A program made the translations under genes and the position numbers. This document shows, piece by piece, positions 36,432 through 49,100 of a stretch of 64,000 nt of DNA. The notes beneath the pieces are model-generated. The model did no database searches, was not told the origin of the DNA, and was given only the letters and a program-made list of their open reading frames with translations. The DNA comes from Arthrinium phaeospermum. Lineage: Eukaryota; Ascomycota; Sordariomycetes; Amphisphaeriales; Apiosporaceae. The DNA is taken from positions 4,216,001 through 4,280,000 of the forward strand of contig QYRS01000001.1 in the NCBI GenBank assembly GCA_006503535.1, written 5' to 3'. Each line of letters starts with the position of its first letter. The stretch's first letter is position 1.

Positions 36432-38636
36432 GAAAAAGAAAACAAACGAAAGCGTCAGCACGGCTACAGGGGCATGTGGTAAAAGCATGCCCATGACCTG
36501 ATAATTCGATTAGAGATCGCACAACGGATACGAGCGAGCGGGAAATATCATGATACCCCACGGATATAGAGATTACGCTGTCGACGACGGATCATTGGCG
36601 GAACTCCTGGGGGCCTGGAGCTTCCTGGTGTATACGTCCTTGATTACCGAGACATGGGAGAACTAAACAGGTTACGAAGGAGAAAGCACCAAAAGACTAG
36701 ACGGATATGAAGAAAGAGGGTGTGTTCTGTCGGTACAACTGCACATATATTTACATTCTCGACGATAATCAACAATCATAGTTGATGGGGGCCGCCTTAC
36801 CACTGAGATGGGGGCGGCTTTCTTTTGGGGGGTTGGCATACCCCCTTTGCACATATTTGGGATTTGGGTCGGGCGATGCGTACATTTCATCATCAGCGTC
36901 ATCACGGACACCGGGGCGTTCAGGACACACAGCATACAATTAGCATAGCATACTCGGCGGCGTTCTTGGTGAGGGGTTTGGGGAACTGGAAGGCTATGAT
37001 ACGGGCCGATCTTGAATCGTATCTATCGCAAACAACAATGAGAATAAATATCCAACAATCAAGAAACAAGATTTTTCGTGTCTGATATTTGTGGACTGTC
37101 ATTGCCTCTATCCAGCAACTCCAGGGTAAGCAATACTGGTAGTCTATTCCCCCCTCTTTGCACTTGTGATCGTCGGGTCTGCAATTTCCATACCAGTGAA
37201 GTAAATGCGCGCGAGACCAATAGGCCAATGACACGATTCGAGACCAAGTGACGCAAGAACGGCAGACGTCATATTAGCAGCAGCGATGGACTATCGAAGT
37301 GCAGCGCTGCTTGCTCATGGCACGATAACAAGTCACGAAACAACAAGGTTCAAGAATAGACATATTTCTTTGCGATGTGAATGTTTCCATTTTTGTCGGG
37401 AAAGACTGGGGGGTATCTAATAACGCAAATGGCGCTCGCAAAACGGTAAAAGGTATAGTGGTAGGTAGTAGTAGTAGCAGTAGTGCGTCCCCACCCCCGA
37501 CTGAGCAGGAACCTCTCCCTCCCCATCTCTCTTTTCCCAAAGACCGTCGGAAAAGTAAGTAGTCATCATGCCTCGTAGCAGTGTCATATCATATCCCATC
37601 ATAAAAAGTGTCCGTCCAGCGAATGTTTGGTAGTTCGTGTTGTTGTTGTTGTTTTGTTGTTGAAGAAAGACACTTTTTCTTTTTCTCTTCCTATCCTCCT
37701 CCTCCAGTATCCAGTACCTCTCTCTTTCAATCTGTTTTCCTCTCACCAATCCCATCGCTTCCAGAGCCCTCCACCCTCAAAACCCATTAAAAACCCTGAG
37801 CCTCCCAAAAGATTCCCGTTCTCTAGGGAAAAAGACATCGACAGGCCAGCGTTGCTGCCTCTCCTTTTCCTCGCGACGAAGAGAGAGGCAAAGCCAAGTC
37901 GAAGTCCGGAGGCCCGTCCCCGCCGGTATACTTTCCCAGTAAATATGTGTATACCCAATTAAATAGAGCGTTGCCAACCAGTGAATCCGCCGAAAAAGAA
38001 AAGTAGAAAAATAGTATGTATGTGCTGAATCGAAAAGTATTTGGTTGCTGGGCTGTCCCATTCGCCCGCCCAGTGAAGGAGGAGGGTTCGATATGGAACA
38101 GTCAAAAGACCGCAAGTTGGGCCCATGAAGCTTTTTGCTCTCTAGGTACCATATGCTGTAGATCCTGATCTGTTTGGTCCGAATGATATTCTGGATCCCC
38201 CCTCTTTTGCTTCTTGGGAAGCTTTGTTGTTATAGTTGTTATTGTCTTTTTGGTACCTGCCCATCTAACAAGGGGTAGGGTATGATGTGGTGTTGATGTC
38301 TTTGTAAATGAGATGATATGATCCAATACGGGCTCGCGCCCTGGTAAAATCTTGGCTGTAAATGCCCACTTGTGCAAGGTTCCTGCGCAATGCTATGCCA
38401 GTGAAGAAAAAAATCCAAAGGGGGTAGGTAGATTGGACGCCCCTGAGGTGAGAATAGGGGGCCAGTTTTGTACAAGAGGTGATTTGATGCAAGAAACCAA
38501 AGAGCGAATTCCGTTCGCAACTTCTCTTTTCGGGGATGATAACAAGAAGCATGGATGGCAGTTGAACGAAGCCATCCAAGTAAAACCAGGTGTTGTTTTT
38601 GTCGCAGTAGATCGGTAGAGGAAACAAGACAGTTGG
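36432..38636. other. Convergent 3' flanks of the P450 and methyltransferase genes
   Basis: 2.2 kb between two 3' ends. It contains simple sequence: a TAG/CAG trinucleotide run near 37462-37483 and a TTG/TTTTC-rich stretch near 37638-37690. No gene was supported. ORFs here are short and low-complexity. Confidence 0.5.
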
Positions 38637-40997
38637 TTAGATGCTGGAGACGCGAGTCCGCGTCTCGGGAATCCTCGCGTGGCAGACCATCAACTTCAAG
38701 CTCGTCCCCCATTCCTCGCACTCCGCCAGCAAGGCCTTGTCATTCCAGATGCTGTTCTTCGACGCCGCCGCCGACTCGTAGAGCCGGTTGTACCACCACC
38801 GCCCGACCTTGGCCACCATCTTGGTGATGTTCTCGTCGCCCATTTCGGTCTCATCATTCATCATCTCTGCCAGGCTGCGCTCGTCCTTGGTCTTCTTGCG
38901 CTTGCCGCCGCCTTCGGCAGGCGGCGCGACATTGGAAGAGACGGCGCTGGCAACCGGCACGCCGACGCGGCAGGTCTGACCTCGCCGAAGCCCTTCTTGG
39001 CCAGCAGGCGCAAGATGAGATCAGCTGAGCTACTGAGATTGTAGTCCGGATGTTGCATGTGGACCCGCTCCTTCAAGCGTCGAACGGCACGTCTGGTGCG
39101 GTTTCCCATGTTGACCAAATCGACATCAAGAATGGACAGCTCGATGTAGCCACCGGGCTTCAAGACTCGTCGCGCCTCGGAGATGATGTTGCGGTAGTGA
39201 GACTCGGGGGCTGCGGACGGAAAGCGGAAGACGACCGTAGTGAAACTATCAGGTCCGAAGGGGAGTTTGTCCTTGTACGAGAGATACTGAATCTGGTGAT
39301 GGTTTGGCGGTGACATGGGGAAAGATGTGGGCGACCGACTTTCAGCAGAGATGGGCGCTCTGGGAAGAGGTTGAAGAGGTGGCTGCAGGGTAAGTCTCGG
39401 CTGCGTAGAAAGACCAGTCATCATTGCCTAGTCCATCAAGCACTAGAATGGAGTGACGCACCGCCGCTCGTGCCAAGTCGGCCTTGTCCGACGCAGCACT
39501 GATGCGCTCGGGTGTATTTGCTGCAGGCTGGCTCGACTCCTCACTGTTGTTGCGGTCGCCATAACCAGACACAAATTCAGAAACTGAGAAGGGCGTAGTT
39601 GGAGCATCTGAGGACGGGAATCGGAACGCCGCATTGAGTCTCGCTGTCATGTCGGCGCTGTAGTGGCTCGAGTTTGTTCCGCCTTGCCAGTATCGACAGA
39701 GTCGCGGACAGTTTTTTTTGCTGGCTGGGTGCTTGCAGGTTGATGGTGGGCGACTCGAGAGGCTTGGTCATCCTCTTTGCCAGCTTCGATTCGTAAGTCT
39801 CGAGGTGGAACGGGATGCCTCGAGAAGATGTGGCCGAGGGCGGAACATCTCCCAGGAGGTCGTTGTACTCGTCCCAAATCTCATCTTCAGCAAGAGACGC
39901 TCTTACTGGCTCGGGGCTGCAGTGTTCTGGTATATGTAAGCCAGGATGCCCTCGCCGCTGGAGGCTGTGCTCGTAGTAAAGTCTGAATTGTTGCGAGGCG
40001 GGAACTCCAGGAACTCTGGCGCCTTCTCAGGTGGTTGGTGTTTAGGAGATGCGCTCTCGGCCGTGGCCGTGGTCGATCCATCGGGCATAAGTTCGGGTGT
40101 TGCTGGCCTTGGTGGGCTGGGGCCCTTGGCAACCGAGTCCTGGTCTGCAATATCAACTCCGAACGGAGGATGCTGCATACTGACCCTATGGAAAGGACGG
40201 GAGAAACTCTTGGGAGAAGTCTGCTCCGGGCGAGTATTGACAACCTTCGGGATGCGACCAACTTGCGGCAATCGGCTTGGTCGGCCTGTCGTTGTTTCCG
40301 ACGGCTTTCGTGCAGAGACTGGTTTGGTAGGAGGAGGCTTCGCTTGAACTGGCTCCGCAACAGCCTTAGTCTTCTCTGGCGCCGGCTCGCGAGACTCTGC
40401 TCTACGTCTGAGCCCTACCTGGCTACTGGTCGATGGCCTCCGTGCGTGTGCCTTCACCATTGATGGCGGGGGAGGCAGTACCTCTGCCTCTCGGAGGATT
40501 GTAGTCATGTCTTGCGGGCTAGTATCCTCCTGCTCCGACGAGTCGATGATGGCATAAAACGGCACTGGTTTGCTTTGAACAGGCTTGACTGTTGCAGAAA
40601 CCTTGGCAGCCTCGTCCTTCTTCTGTTTCTTCGCATCTGTGCTGGTCTTATCCTGGGACCTGCTGAACAAGTTCCATTTGCGCGGGGACTTGACACGCTT
40701 CGTCAACTTCTTGGGTCCGGTTGGGGCTTCCACGCGCCCACGAACTGGCTCTGGCTGCGACTCCGCCAAAGAGTCGTCCGTGAAGATTGTCGTGTCCATA
40801 CTACCAAGTGAAGGAGAGGCAGCGGCCCCGGTCACGATAGGTTTCGGCAACCGCAAAGGTTCTTGGTCGGGCGAGGAGCGAAGCCGCTGCACCGAGCGTC
40901 GGTAAGCAAGGGTTGACTTCATTGCCAAAGCTTCCGAATCACTGCTATCCGAAGGGCGGCGGGACTGGACTGAGCGGCGGGGGAACGCAGACGGCCA

Positions 40998-41134
40998 GAG
41001 GGTATTCCTGGGCTCCTCTCTGGACGACAGGGATACGGAAGACGGATTGCGAGAATCCAGGCTTGGAGGGTATTCCTGGGCTCCTCTCTGGACGACAGGG
41101 ATACGGAAGACGGATTGCGAGAATCCAGGCTTGG
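40998..41134. repeat. Exact tandem duplication, 68-bp period, two copies
   Basis: Positions 40998-41066 are repeated at 41066-41134 (each beginning GAGGGTATTCCTGGGCTCC). The period of 68 is not a multiple of three. Dropping one copy joins EEPRNTL directly to WPSAFPRRSVQSRR and to the following MKSTLAYRR in one frame, so the original gene had a single copy. Confidence 0.95.
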
Positions 41135-41705
41135 TCGAGGGAACGGCAGGCTCTGGTTACTCTCCGAACGGTGAAACTCCGAACTCGCATTTCGGTTCTC
41201 GATGATCTCGCCTCCAGCAATAACCACGGGGTTCATGCGCTCGAGCAGAAAAGGGTCTGTGGATTGAGCACTGGCCAGACTTTCCGAAGACGATACAGCG
41301 CCACCGAATCCTCGGGGAGGGTTCCCGCAGCACTGCTACGTCTTCTCATAGTACCGATTCTACCGTATCCCTCATGGCCTGTACCGGCTGCGGGGCCCTT
41401 CCGAGGAACTTTGTCTTTCTTGTCGATTTGAGGTACGCTCGTCTCGGTCTTTGTCCGCCTCCCGAATAAACCAAATCGGCTTCTGAAACCTGAGACGCCA
41501 GGGCTTGGTGTTCGGGATGCTTTTCCATTTTCCGTCGCTGTAGGAACATAGCCAGTAGAGGACGCGGAGCGCGGAGCTGGAGTTGGCTCGCGGCTCACTG
41601 AGCGTTTGACACCACTTGGACGGTCAGACGGGGTAGCGGACCGTGATAAAGAGTTCGGGGGCAGTTGAGCACTCTGTCGTCTTTCGTTGACATTCGACGT
41701 GGAAA

Positions 41706-41809
41706 GGTTGCTTTGAATCACAGGGAGTGGTCCACCGAATTGCGCAGCGAGTGATTCGGTGGTGGTTGCTTTGAATCACAGGGAGTGGTCCACCGAATTG
41801 CGCAGCGAG
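41706..41809. repeat. Direct duplication of 46 bp with 58-bp period
   Basis: 41706-41751 is identical to 41764-41809 (GGTTGCTTTGAATCACAGGG...), with 12 bases between. A 58-bp period breaks the frame. Removing one 58-bp unit joins GGPLPVIQSN to LSTSNVNERRQSAQL in frame. Confidence 0.95.
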
Positions 41810-43114
41810 ATCGGGGGTTCCCTCCCGACTTGGCCTCGCTGGTGGTGGTCCCCGTGGCGGCGGGGACGCAACCAACTTTTTCTGGCCTTCACGCGAAGCA
41901 AAGGGGCTCTTCGCTGGCGAGGGCGACCTCATAACGGACGGTTTCCTGTCTTGACTCGGTCTGGAAGGCGACACCACGGGTTCCCGGGCTTTCCTAAGCT
42001 TTGCGATTCTTTTCTGGGGGGAGGGTTAGGAGGAGCGGGGGGCAGCAGCCGCCTCAACCTGTCCTCTTTGTCATCGGTACCTCGAACCGTCGAGTTAGAC
42101 GAGGACGACGTCAAGGAGGTTTCCCGAACCGGTGCAAGACCCTGAGCCTCGGTACTAGTTGCAGTTTTGTCAATTGATGCACTACCGGCTCTTCTGTGGG
42201 AGACCGGGGGCCTTGTCTCGGCTGGACTTGCATGTCTCAATCTTGGAGTGACATTGCGATGTGGTGCCACGAGGCCTGGTGAAGCTGAGGACATTGATGT
42301 TGGTGTCGTGTCTCGACTGTATGGGCCTGCGCCAGGTGACTCCGAGAATCGTGTGGACGGGCTGCCGCTGAACGAACTCAGTTGGCTGTGGCTACTGGCA
42401 CCCGAGAAAAGGGGCGTGGGCGGTGGCAGATCCTGAGTTGCGAGTCTGAATAGAATGTCACCAGTAGGCCGATCCGCAGGGATTTGTATGCCCCGGTACC
42501 TGTCTAGTTCAGGGTAGATCGATGTGTCGTGTGCGACGGCTTTGGGTACCTCGGTTGCCTGTACGATATCCATGCCCGAAGGACTCGCCGCGACTCCGCG
42601 ATCCAGATGAAGCGTATGGGGGGCCGGTGATTCATGTAACCTCGGGATCGAAGACGAAGACCTGGTCCTTCCTGAGTCGGTTCTGGAATTGTCAGGAAGA
42701 CTGGGTCTGCCCCGCGATACACTTGATTGCTTTCGGCGTAGCGTTCTCCGCGGCGGCTGAGACTCAACATGGTAATCATCAGAAGATGATGAACTGTTGA
42801 GAACATATGCTGTGGAGGGGGTGTTGCTGTTGTTAGAGTTGCTGCTCCAAGCTTGCGATTCGTGTGTCAGTGGTGGCCTCCTCGTGGACGTCGAAGGTTT
42901 CCGGCTGGAAGATGTTTGAGGTATCCGGCTCGGTGTCTTGGGTTGGGTGTTTGATGTGTATGCCGAAGCAACGTTGCTTGCTTCCTTGCGGGCGTTTCGT
43001 GTTAGGGCTGGGAGAAGTCCTCTCGGCTCGTTTCCATGACACCTCCCATTCTTCTCGATCGCATATCGTCAATGCCTCTACCCTCGAGCTCGAGCGTGCC
43101 CTAGCTGTTGCCAT

Positions 43115-46100
43115 GTTGACCCTTGACTTATACCAGCGAGGTTCAGGCAGAATATCATAATATCAACAGCTCAATACACCATCCTCCAATATGTTTATGA
43201 GTAGAGGCCTGCTGGGTCCGTCCAAGTACTCAGCGGAAGTCGTAACTTTGTGAACAATGCCAAGGACTAACCGAGAGTATACCACAATACCCTTTGAAAT
43301 TTTGGTGCCGGCTGGATGATGATGATCCTATCCTCCCTGTATTACAGCTCAGGTCTCGATAACGGTCGAGGAGTCTGAGGAATTCCGCTTCGACACGATG
43401 TTGGGAGACCTAACCAATGTCTGGGTTCCAGAGTACCGGATCGTGGGGAGAGAAAGAAGAAACAAGAACGTTGGTATGGGTATATGAAAAGAAATGTCAC
43501 AGACAAAGTATACAGACTGAACAAGAAGAAGGAAAATAATGTGACGAGAAGACCAGAACTACCCAAAGCAGAAATGCCGGCAGGGAAGTTGGTTGGGTGG
43601 GTTGATCTGGGGAACTGTATCCGGAAGAACTAGCAAGGTCGTGGTGGTGGGTGGACAGGAGTGCCAAAGGTGTGCTTGGAGATCCAAATCTGACTAGTGC
43701 GTATTATACCCTTGGTGGTGGTGGGGAGTTGTCGGCGTCTATGTGATGAGGTGGATGACGGCCAATTTCAGCACACTATCAAGAGCGGCTCAATGGTGTT
43801 ACAGGTAAGAGCCGGCTCTGGAGGGTCGTCGGTCTATACGAACACTTGACTCAGGAAGCTAGCCCGGGCAGGATGGACTAGACAAGAGAGTGCTGAGGAT
43901 GGGTAGGCGTATTTGAAAGGAGTCAGATGTGTGAACAAGGTGAAGCAGTTGAGGAAGTAGTAACACAAACCTCAAGACCGTAATAAGGAAGTAAGAGAGA
44001 GCGATGGCATATACATAGGCAGATACCTGCAAACTGAGTGGAAGGCCACCCATTAGCCCTGCATCCTGAGGGTGGACAAGGTATCTACTTAGATACACTG
44101 TATTGTCCCACCCTTGGGGTGACATGGAGATCGCAGCAGAGCATGGGTGAATTTTGGGCAGGTGTGGCGTTTAGATCCCTGCCAACGGCCAGGAAACGGC
44201 CCTCTGGATCACATCGCCGGGTCAGGTGTCTGTGTAGAGAGCTGGGCTCGCCGAAAACGCGGTCTGGTTGGCGGCCGCCGCCTGCACAGACACTGCGGAG
44301 ACTCTGTACTACAAGAGCCCATAACCCAGTCAAGTCGCTGACTCACCAAAAGATCGGTCCACGAAGGGGGCAGCTAGGAGCTTAGGAGCTTTTTCTTTCT
44401 TTCTTGTCCACAAAGCGTGAGCGCGTGTAGGCGATGATTATGATGATGAGGAGCGCTGATCAAGAGTGGACGACTGGTACTAGCGACCCATTGACTTTCA
44501 GGAGCTTGCAGCCATAAGGAGAGAAGCGAGAAACCTTGGGGAGCCTGTTCCTAAACGAACCCAGCAAAACCACCCAACCGTAGGCTGTTGCGCATGGGGT
44601 ATCGGTTTGAAATGATTTGCGAGCCTGCGAGTCAAAGTGCCTTGGGTTCGATCGTGCATATCCAGACGTCCTATTAGAGGGCTGAGCAGCGTCCTGGCAG
44701 ACAGGATTCGCTGAGAAGCCCCGCCATCTCTGCCGACACTATGCCCGCTTGGGGGGCGACCAGACAGACAAAGAGAGGAGACTTCGGTGCAAGACTATAG
44801 TTTCCGAAAGCCCCTGCTAATATCACGACCAAATAACGAAAAGATTTTTTATAGCGCAATTGGTGGTTGCAATCGAAAAAACCGGATCGTCCATCATATG
44901 AGAACCGAATCCTCAGGAGGAGTAGACAAGAGTTTTTCAGAATTCGATACGAGGGCAGCTGCTGAATGGGTGGGGCGGGTACCCTCGGAGCAAGTACACT
45001 GCGCGCTTGCTCTTCGACGGCTGTCCACACCTCAGGACGGCTGGAATCATCAACATCCATCAATCCCGCTCACCACCTGATTTTCGGTGCAATTGATGCC
45101 ATCATTGAACTCCTCACCGTACCTCGGGTCGAGAAAAAGACCAAGTGTTTGCCCAATATTGGGTCTTCCGGCATACTCAGAATGCGTTGGCATCAACGTC
45201 AGTGCAGCTCTTCGCCTTCGGGAGGGAGCCTGCCATGGGTTCGTTGTTCCTGCCACTGTCAACCACCCCCGCCACAGCCTTGGACACTGGGAACTCGACG
45301 TAACCTAGCACGTACATACGCATCTAGATCAGTGGAGTCGGCCTGTGCTATGTACGTACAGTAGGTAGCAAACCGGTAAACCACGCGGGAAGCGGCCTGT
45401 TCCATCTTATCCATTCACATTACCACTATTGCGCACACTATGTTACGTGTCAGAACTATATACTTTCAATCGCAACGATGGGCATCCTTACCTCGGAAGT
45501 GGGAAGAAAGCGATCGTGCAAAGGGGTAGGTAGTAGCAGTAGCAGTCGTACCGATCAAAAAGGGCCTGTTACGCGGCGTCGGCCTGCGAAACCGCTCCGT
45601 CTGGCAATGCGGCCAATGGTTGTGGCAGGATCGAGCGTAGCAAGATCAGCAGAAACCCCCGAGACAGATTCGCTGGGAGCGGGCATTCGTCCGTCTCACG
45701 TGTTCGGTACAGAATGTAAGATCACGTCGTCCAACTACGTAGGCATCGGCCAAATCCCTCTCGCGCACCGAATTTGCACGTATCAGAATTGCGCGGGAGC
45801 GTCGTTCTCTGCAGGTCTTACATTGCTGCATGTCTTACTGCAGGTCTCACTTTGGGCTTCTCTGAGTAGTCCATCTCACGATTCGGGCCACTCTTTCCCG
45901 GCAACCCTGCACGCTTCCCTGACAGAGGCAGAGAGGAGGTACATATTCCGCAAGCGCTGGGCTCATTGAACAGTTTGCTCGCGCCAGCATCGTGTGAATT
46001 TAATAGTACAAGCTTACTATAGCTCTCTGTATAACAAAACCGCGATCATCCCTCCGAATCCTCAACGGAACTCCCAACAGCGAGAGACACGCATGCGTCT

Positions 46101-49100
46101 CTGTACTCCTTAGAGATAATCATACGCGTTTGCTCGAATCATCGTTTGTAGATACACTCGACAGGGGAACTGATTGCAATAGTTCCTACCTGGGATATTA
46201 CACTCCGACTATTTAATTCGATTTTTGTGATTGGATCGGCTGGCACAATTTCCGACCAATCAGAAGCCCCAAAACCTACCCGTCAAGCCGTCTTCGTGAC
46301 AGCCTACTATTAGTTTGATGGATTGGAGGGGCTACGGTTTGATCTCTGCATGGCATGTCTCTCCCTATCCGCGTGCCGCGACCAAATTCCAGGACGACGA
46401 TTCATATCTGTCCTTGAGCCACCGATTCCTTCGCTCTCGCTCCCCTTGCACCTATCGTCGAAGCAAGCCCACTGCTCGCCCTGCACTGCAATGTACGGAG
46501 TACCTGCGCATCCATTGGGGTCATGAGACTGACGTCCATGCCCATGCTCTTCAATGGGCCTATCAAGCCGAAAATGACCCGCCGTCATCGTTGTCGAAAC
46601 TGGGACTCCTCAACATATCATAGATCAGGTTTCCTAGAATAGCCTACACTATGCACATACCTTGTAGGTTGAGTCACTAGCACACCAGTCTGGGCTTCAG
46701 GGCGACCGCGATACATCATACATCGGTCACCGAGATGCCCTAGGTCAATGGATAGGCATACCTCCCTATGGATCTAGCCACCGTCAATCGACATTCCAAG
46801 TTCCACAGGTTGCTATTCTTGTGTGCGTAACGGAGTACGTACCTGCCTAGAATCAGACAGCCAAGAGTTAGTCTCCTCAAAACCGTACCCTTTACGATTT
46901 TAAGCGAACTCGCTGCTTCATCAGTAAGCTGAATTGTGCATAATAGTGGCAAGGGCTAGTGAGCTGTCAATGGCGACGGCTTCCACAACGGCGCCCTGGC
47001 GTCCGATTTTGCCCTGGTACTACCGTCATTTTTCCACATGCTGCAAGCCCCTAGCACCCGGCATCTCGCGCGTATGTGTGTCGCCTGCAATGCAACGTCT
47101 CCTGCTAGTACGCAGTTGGCAGTAGCCTCGCTGTGGCGAGTGCCGTGCCCGATTGAGGGACGACCGACGTGCCGACCCCAGCACTGCCACAGCGACACCG
47201 TATCTTGGGCGAACCGGCAATACCTATCGCTACGGCGCGGCAGTGGGTCGGCCGTGGCTTAGCTCCCCGGGTTTTCTTCTCGTCACTGACGTGGCACGCT
47301 CTCGTCGATTGCCAACGCCAAAGAGGCCTCACAATCGTCGAGATACACGCAAGCTACACAGGAAAACGATTTCGTAGCAGGCCTCTCGTCGATTCACAGT
47401 GTCCGTGGGACTACTACACAGAAGCCTGAGAAGTTTGGCCAGAACTGATGATCTGGTGGTAGCCTCTCTTCAGTTACTGGGGGTCTGGAATTGTGGCCCG
47501 CCCGGAGACCCTTGTCTCCCAATTGCTGTCGCTTGTTTAGCCGCGAGCAGGCATGTCGAGATCCACATTCAGACGAGCAGGGTTCTCCGAGATCTGATTG
47601 GGCCTTGCTTTTCCAGCGCTAGCCAAGGGTCCTTTCTGATCCCCGAAGGAGTATCCAAGTCTGGTCCAGTTGCGTTTGACAGGCACCAAAATCTCATCTA
47701 TTGCAGCTTCCTCGACAATGCAGACCCTGCTTTCGCCGGCACCCAACCGTAGCTCAGCGTTCGTTATCACTTATTCCCAAGGGACTGGATCGGATGACAC
47801 AGCCACCACCTCGTTGCTTTCACCATCCAACGTAATATGCGTTCCTGGTAGATGTGTGGTTCAAGATTCGATGGCAAATCTCAGCAGCCTGGAGAGAGCA
47901 ATGCGGGATTAACGCGCGTATAGAGGCACACTCCCGCGGCAATGTTGAGGACAAGCGACCTGATGAGCCACCGTTGAAACCAGACATTCAACATGTGGTG
48001 TTTCCAAGTTCAGGCCCGGAGGTCCTCCAGGAGGCTGGGTAGTAGGTTACTGGACAGCCAAGTTGCAGGCCGTCCTCGACGTCTCATACGGTGCTTCGTT
48101 CTCCCAATAGATCCCGTCACAGGTCAAGTGATCGTATCCATGACGGGCGATGAGTATCGTATCTGCAATAGACAAAGGTTGATAGCCAACTGCGCGACCT
48201 CGCTTGCGTTGCCCGTCATCTTCCTTCTGGACTGCCAAGCATCGGTCTACTGCATGCATGTCTTAGACAGACTGAGACATCCGGATCGCCTTGCTAACAA
48301 ACATCCCACTTCAGCTATGTCAGCTGAGCAAGGATCAAACAAGAGCCTGCTAACCAACACCGATTGCTTTTGATTTGCTCCTACTGGCCCTCTCACCCCA
48401 CGGGGATCCATGATCCATGGATATGGGCCGTTTGTTATTACTGCGGACAACAAAACATTTCTTTTTCGCGGCAACCGCATGTTGCGCGCGGCCAACGATA
48501 CATTGCAAAAACCTTCTTCACCCATGCTGTCCGTCAATCCGGGCCAATGTCGAAATCCTCCGACCTGCTAACCTGTAGTACGATAGTGCATGATAGGGAT
48601 GTCGACGGCGCCGAGCCGAATCTAGTGCCTGTCACTGGCTGAAGAGCTAGCGAATAGCCTTGCCGGATTCCTGGGACATCCTCTAGCCCCTCTTTCGCCG
48701 TGCCGTTTATTGACTACATCATAACATAGCTAATCGGGATCACCAATCGTCTATGGCCTGTGTCGTCTTCCTTTCATTATACCCCGGAAGTGTCTTGGTA
48801 TTGACGGTCTCGAGTTGGTAATCCGTTACTTGCGGCTCGCTATGAAAACCACCGATGCCCCCTTGGTCTGTTCTAGCCAACGGCAATACCCTGTTAGTGC
48901 GGCTTTCCGATTCGGGAAGCTGCCAAGATGAAGGCCTTGATCTTCCTTCGCCGAATGACGAACTTCATTGCAACTACTGGCTTCTAGCCATGATACAATT
49001 TTGAGCACGTGAGATTCCTCCTGCATATCGAACAGAACAACAAGAAACAACAACAGGTTGACAAAGTCACGTTATGCGCCAGGTCTGCTGACTCTTCGCG

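Larger units (their letters stand above)
38637..43114 (-). pseudogene. Large protein with C-terminal SAM-dependent methyltransferase domain; reading frame broken repeatedly
   Basis: Coherent protein blocks follow one another on the minus strand in changing frames. About 43075-42014 gives a Ser/Pro-rich disordered head open throughout. Next comes KRIAKLRKAREPVVSPSRPS, joining to GTPDLAAQFGGPLPVIQSN and on to SSSESLASAQSTDPFLLERM. 40928-39914 continues the disordered part. The conserved core is AEDEIWDEYNDLLGD, HLETYESKLAKR, YWQGGTNSSHYSADM and VLDGLGNDDWSFYAAETYPA. The methyltransferase part is QYLSYKDKLPFGPDSFTTVV, SEARRVLKPGGYIELSI (motif IV-like) and RLLAKKGFG, and the C-terminus WNDKALLAECEEWGTSLKLM ends at 38637. 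Frame changes lie near 38976, 39354, 39380, 39712-39719, 39913-39916, 41280-41320 and 42010-42013, and probably near 43060. Two tandem duplications also break the frame. Several changes lie in homopolymer runs, so sequencing error is as possible as true decay. Confidence 0.75.

Noticed and set aside
35676..36494. 272-codon minus-strand ORF opposite the P450
   Set aside because: Shadow of the GC-rich P450 exon that holds the ExxR and haem motifs.
45478..45969. 163-codon + strand ORF
   Set aside because: No motif, no supporting splice sites, and composition unlike the confirmed genes here.
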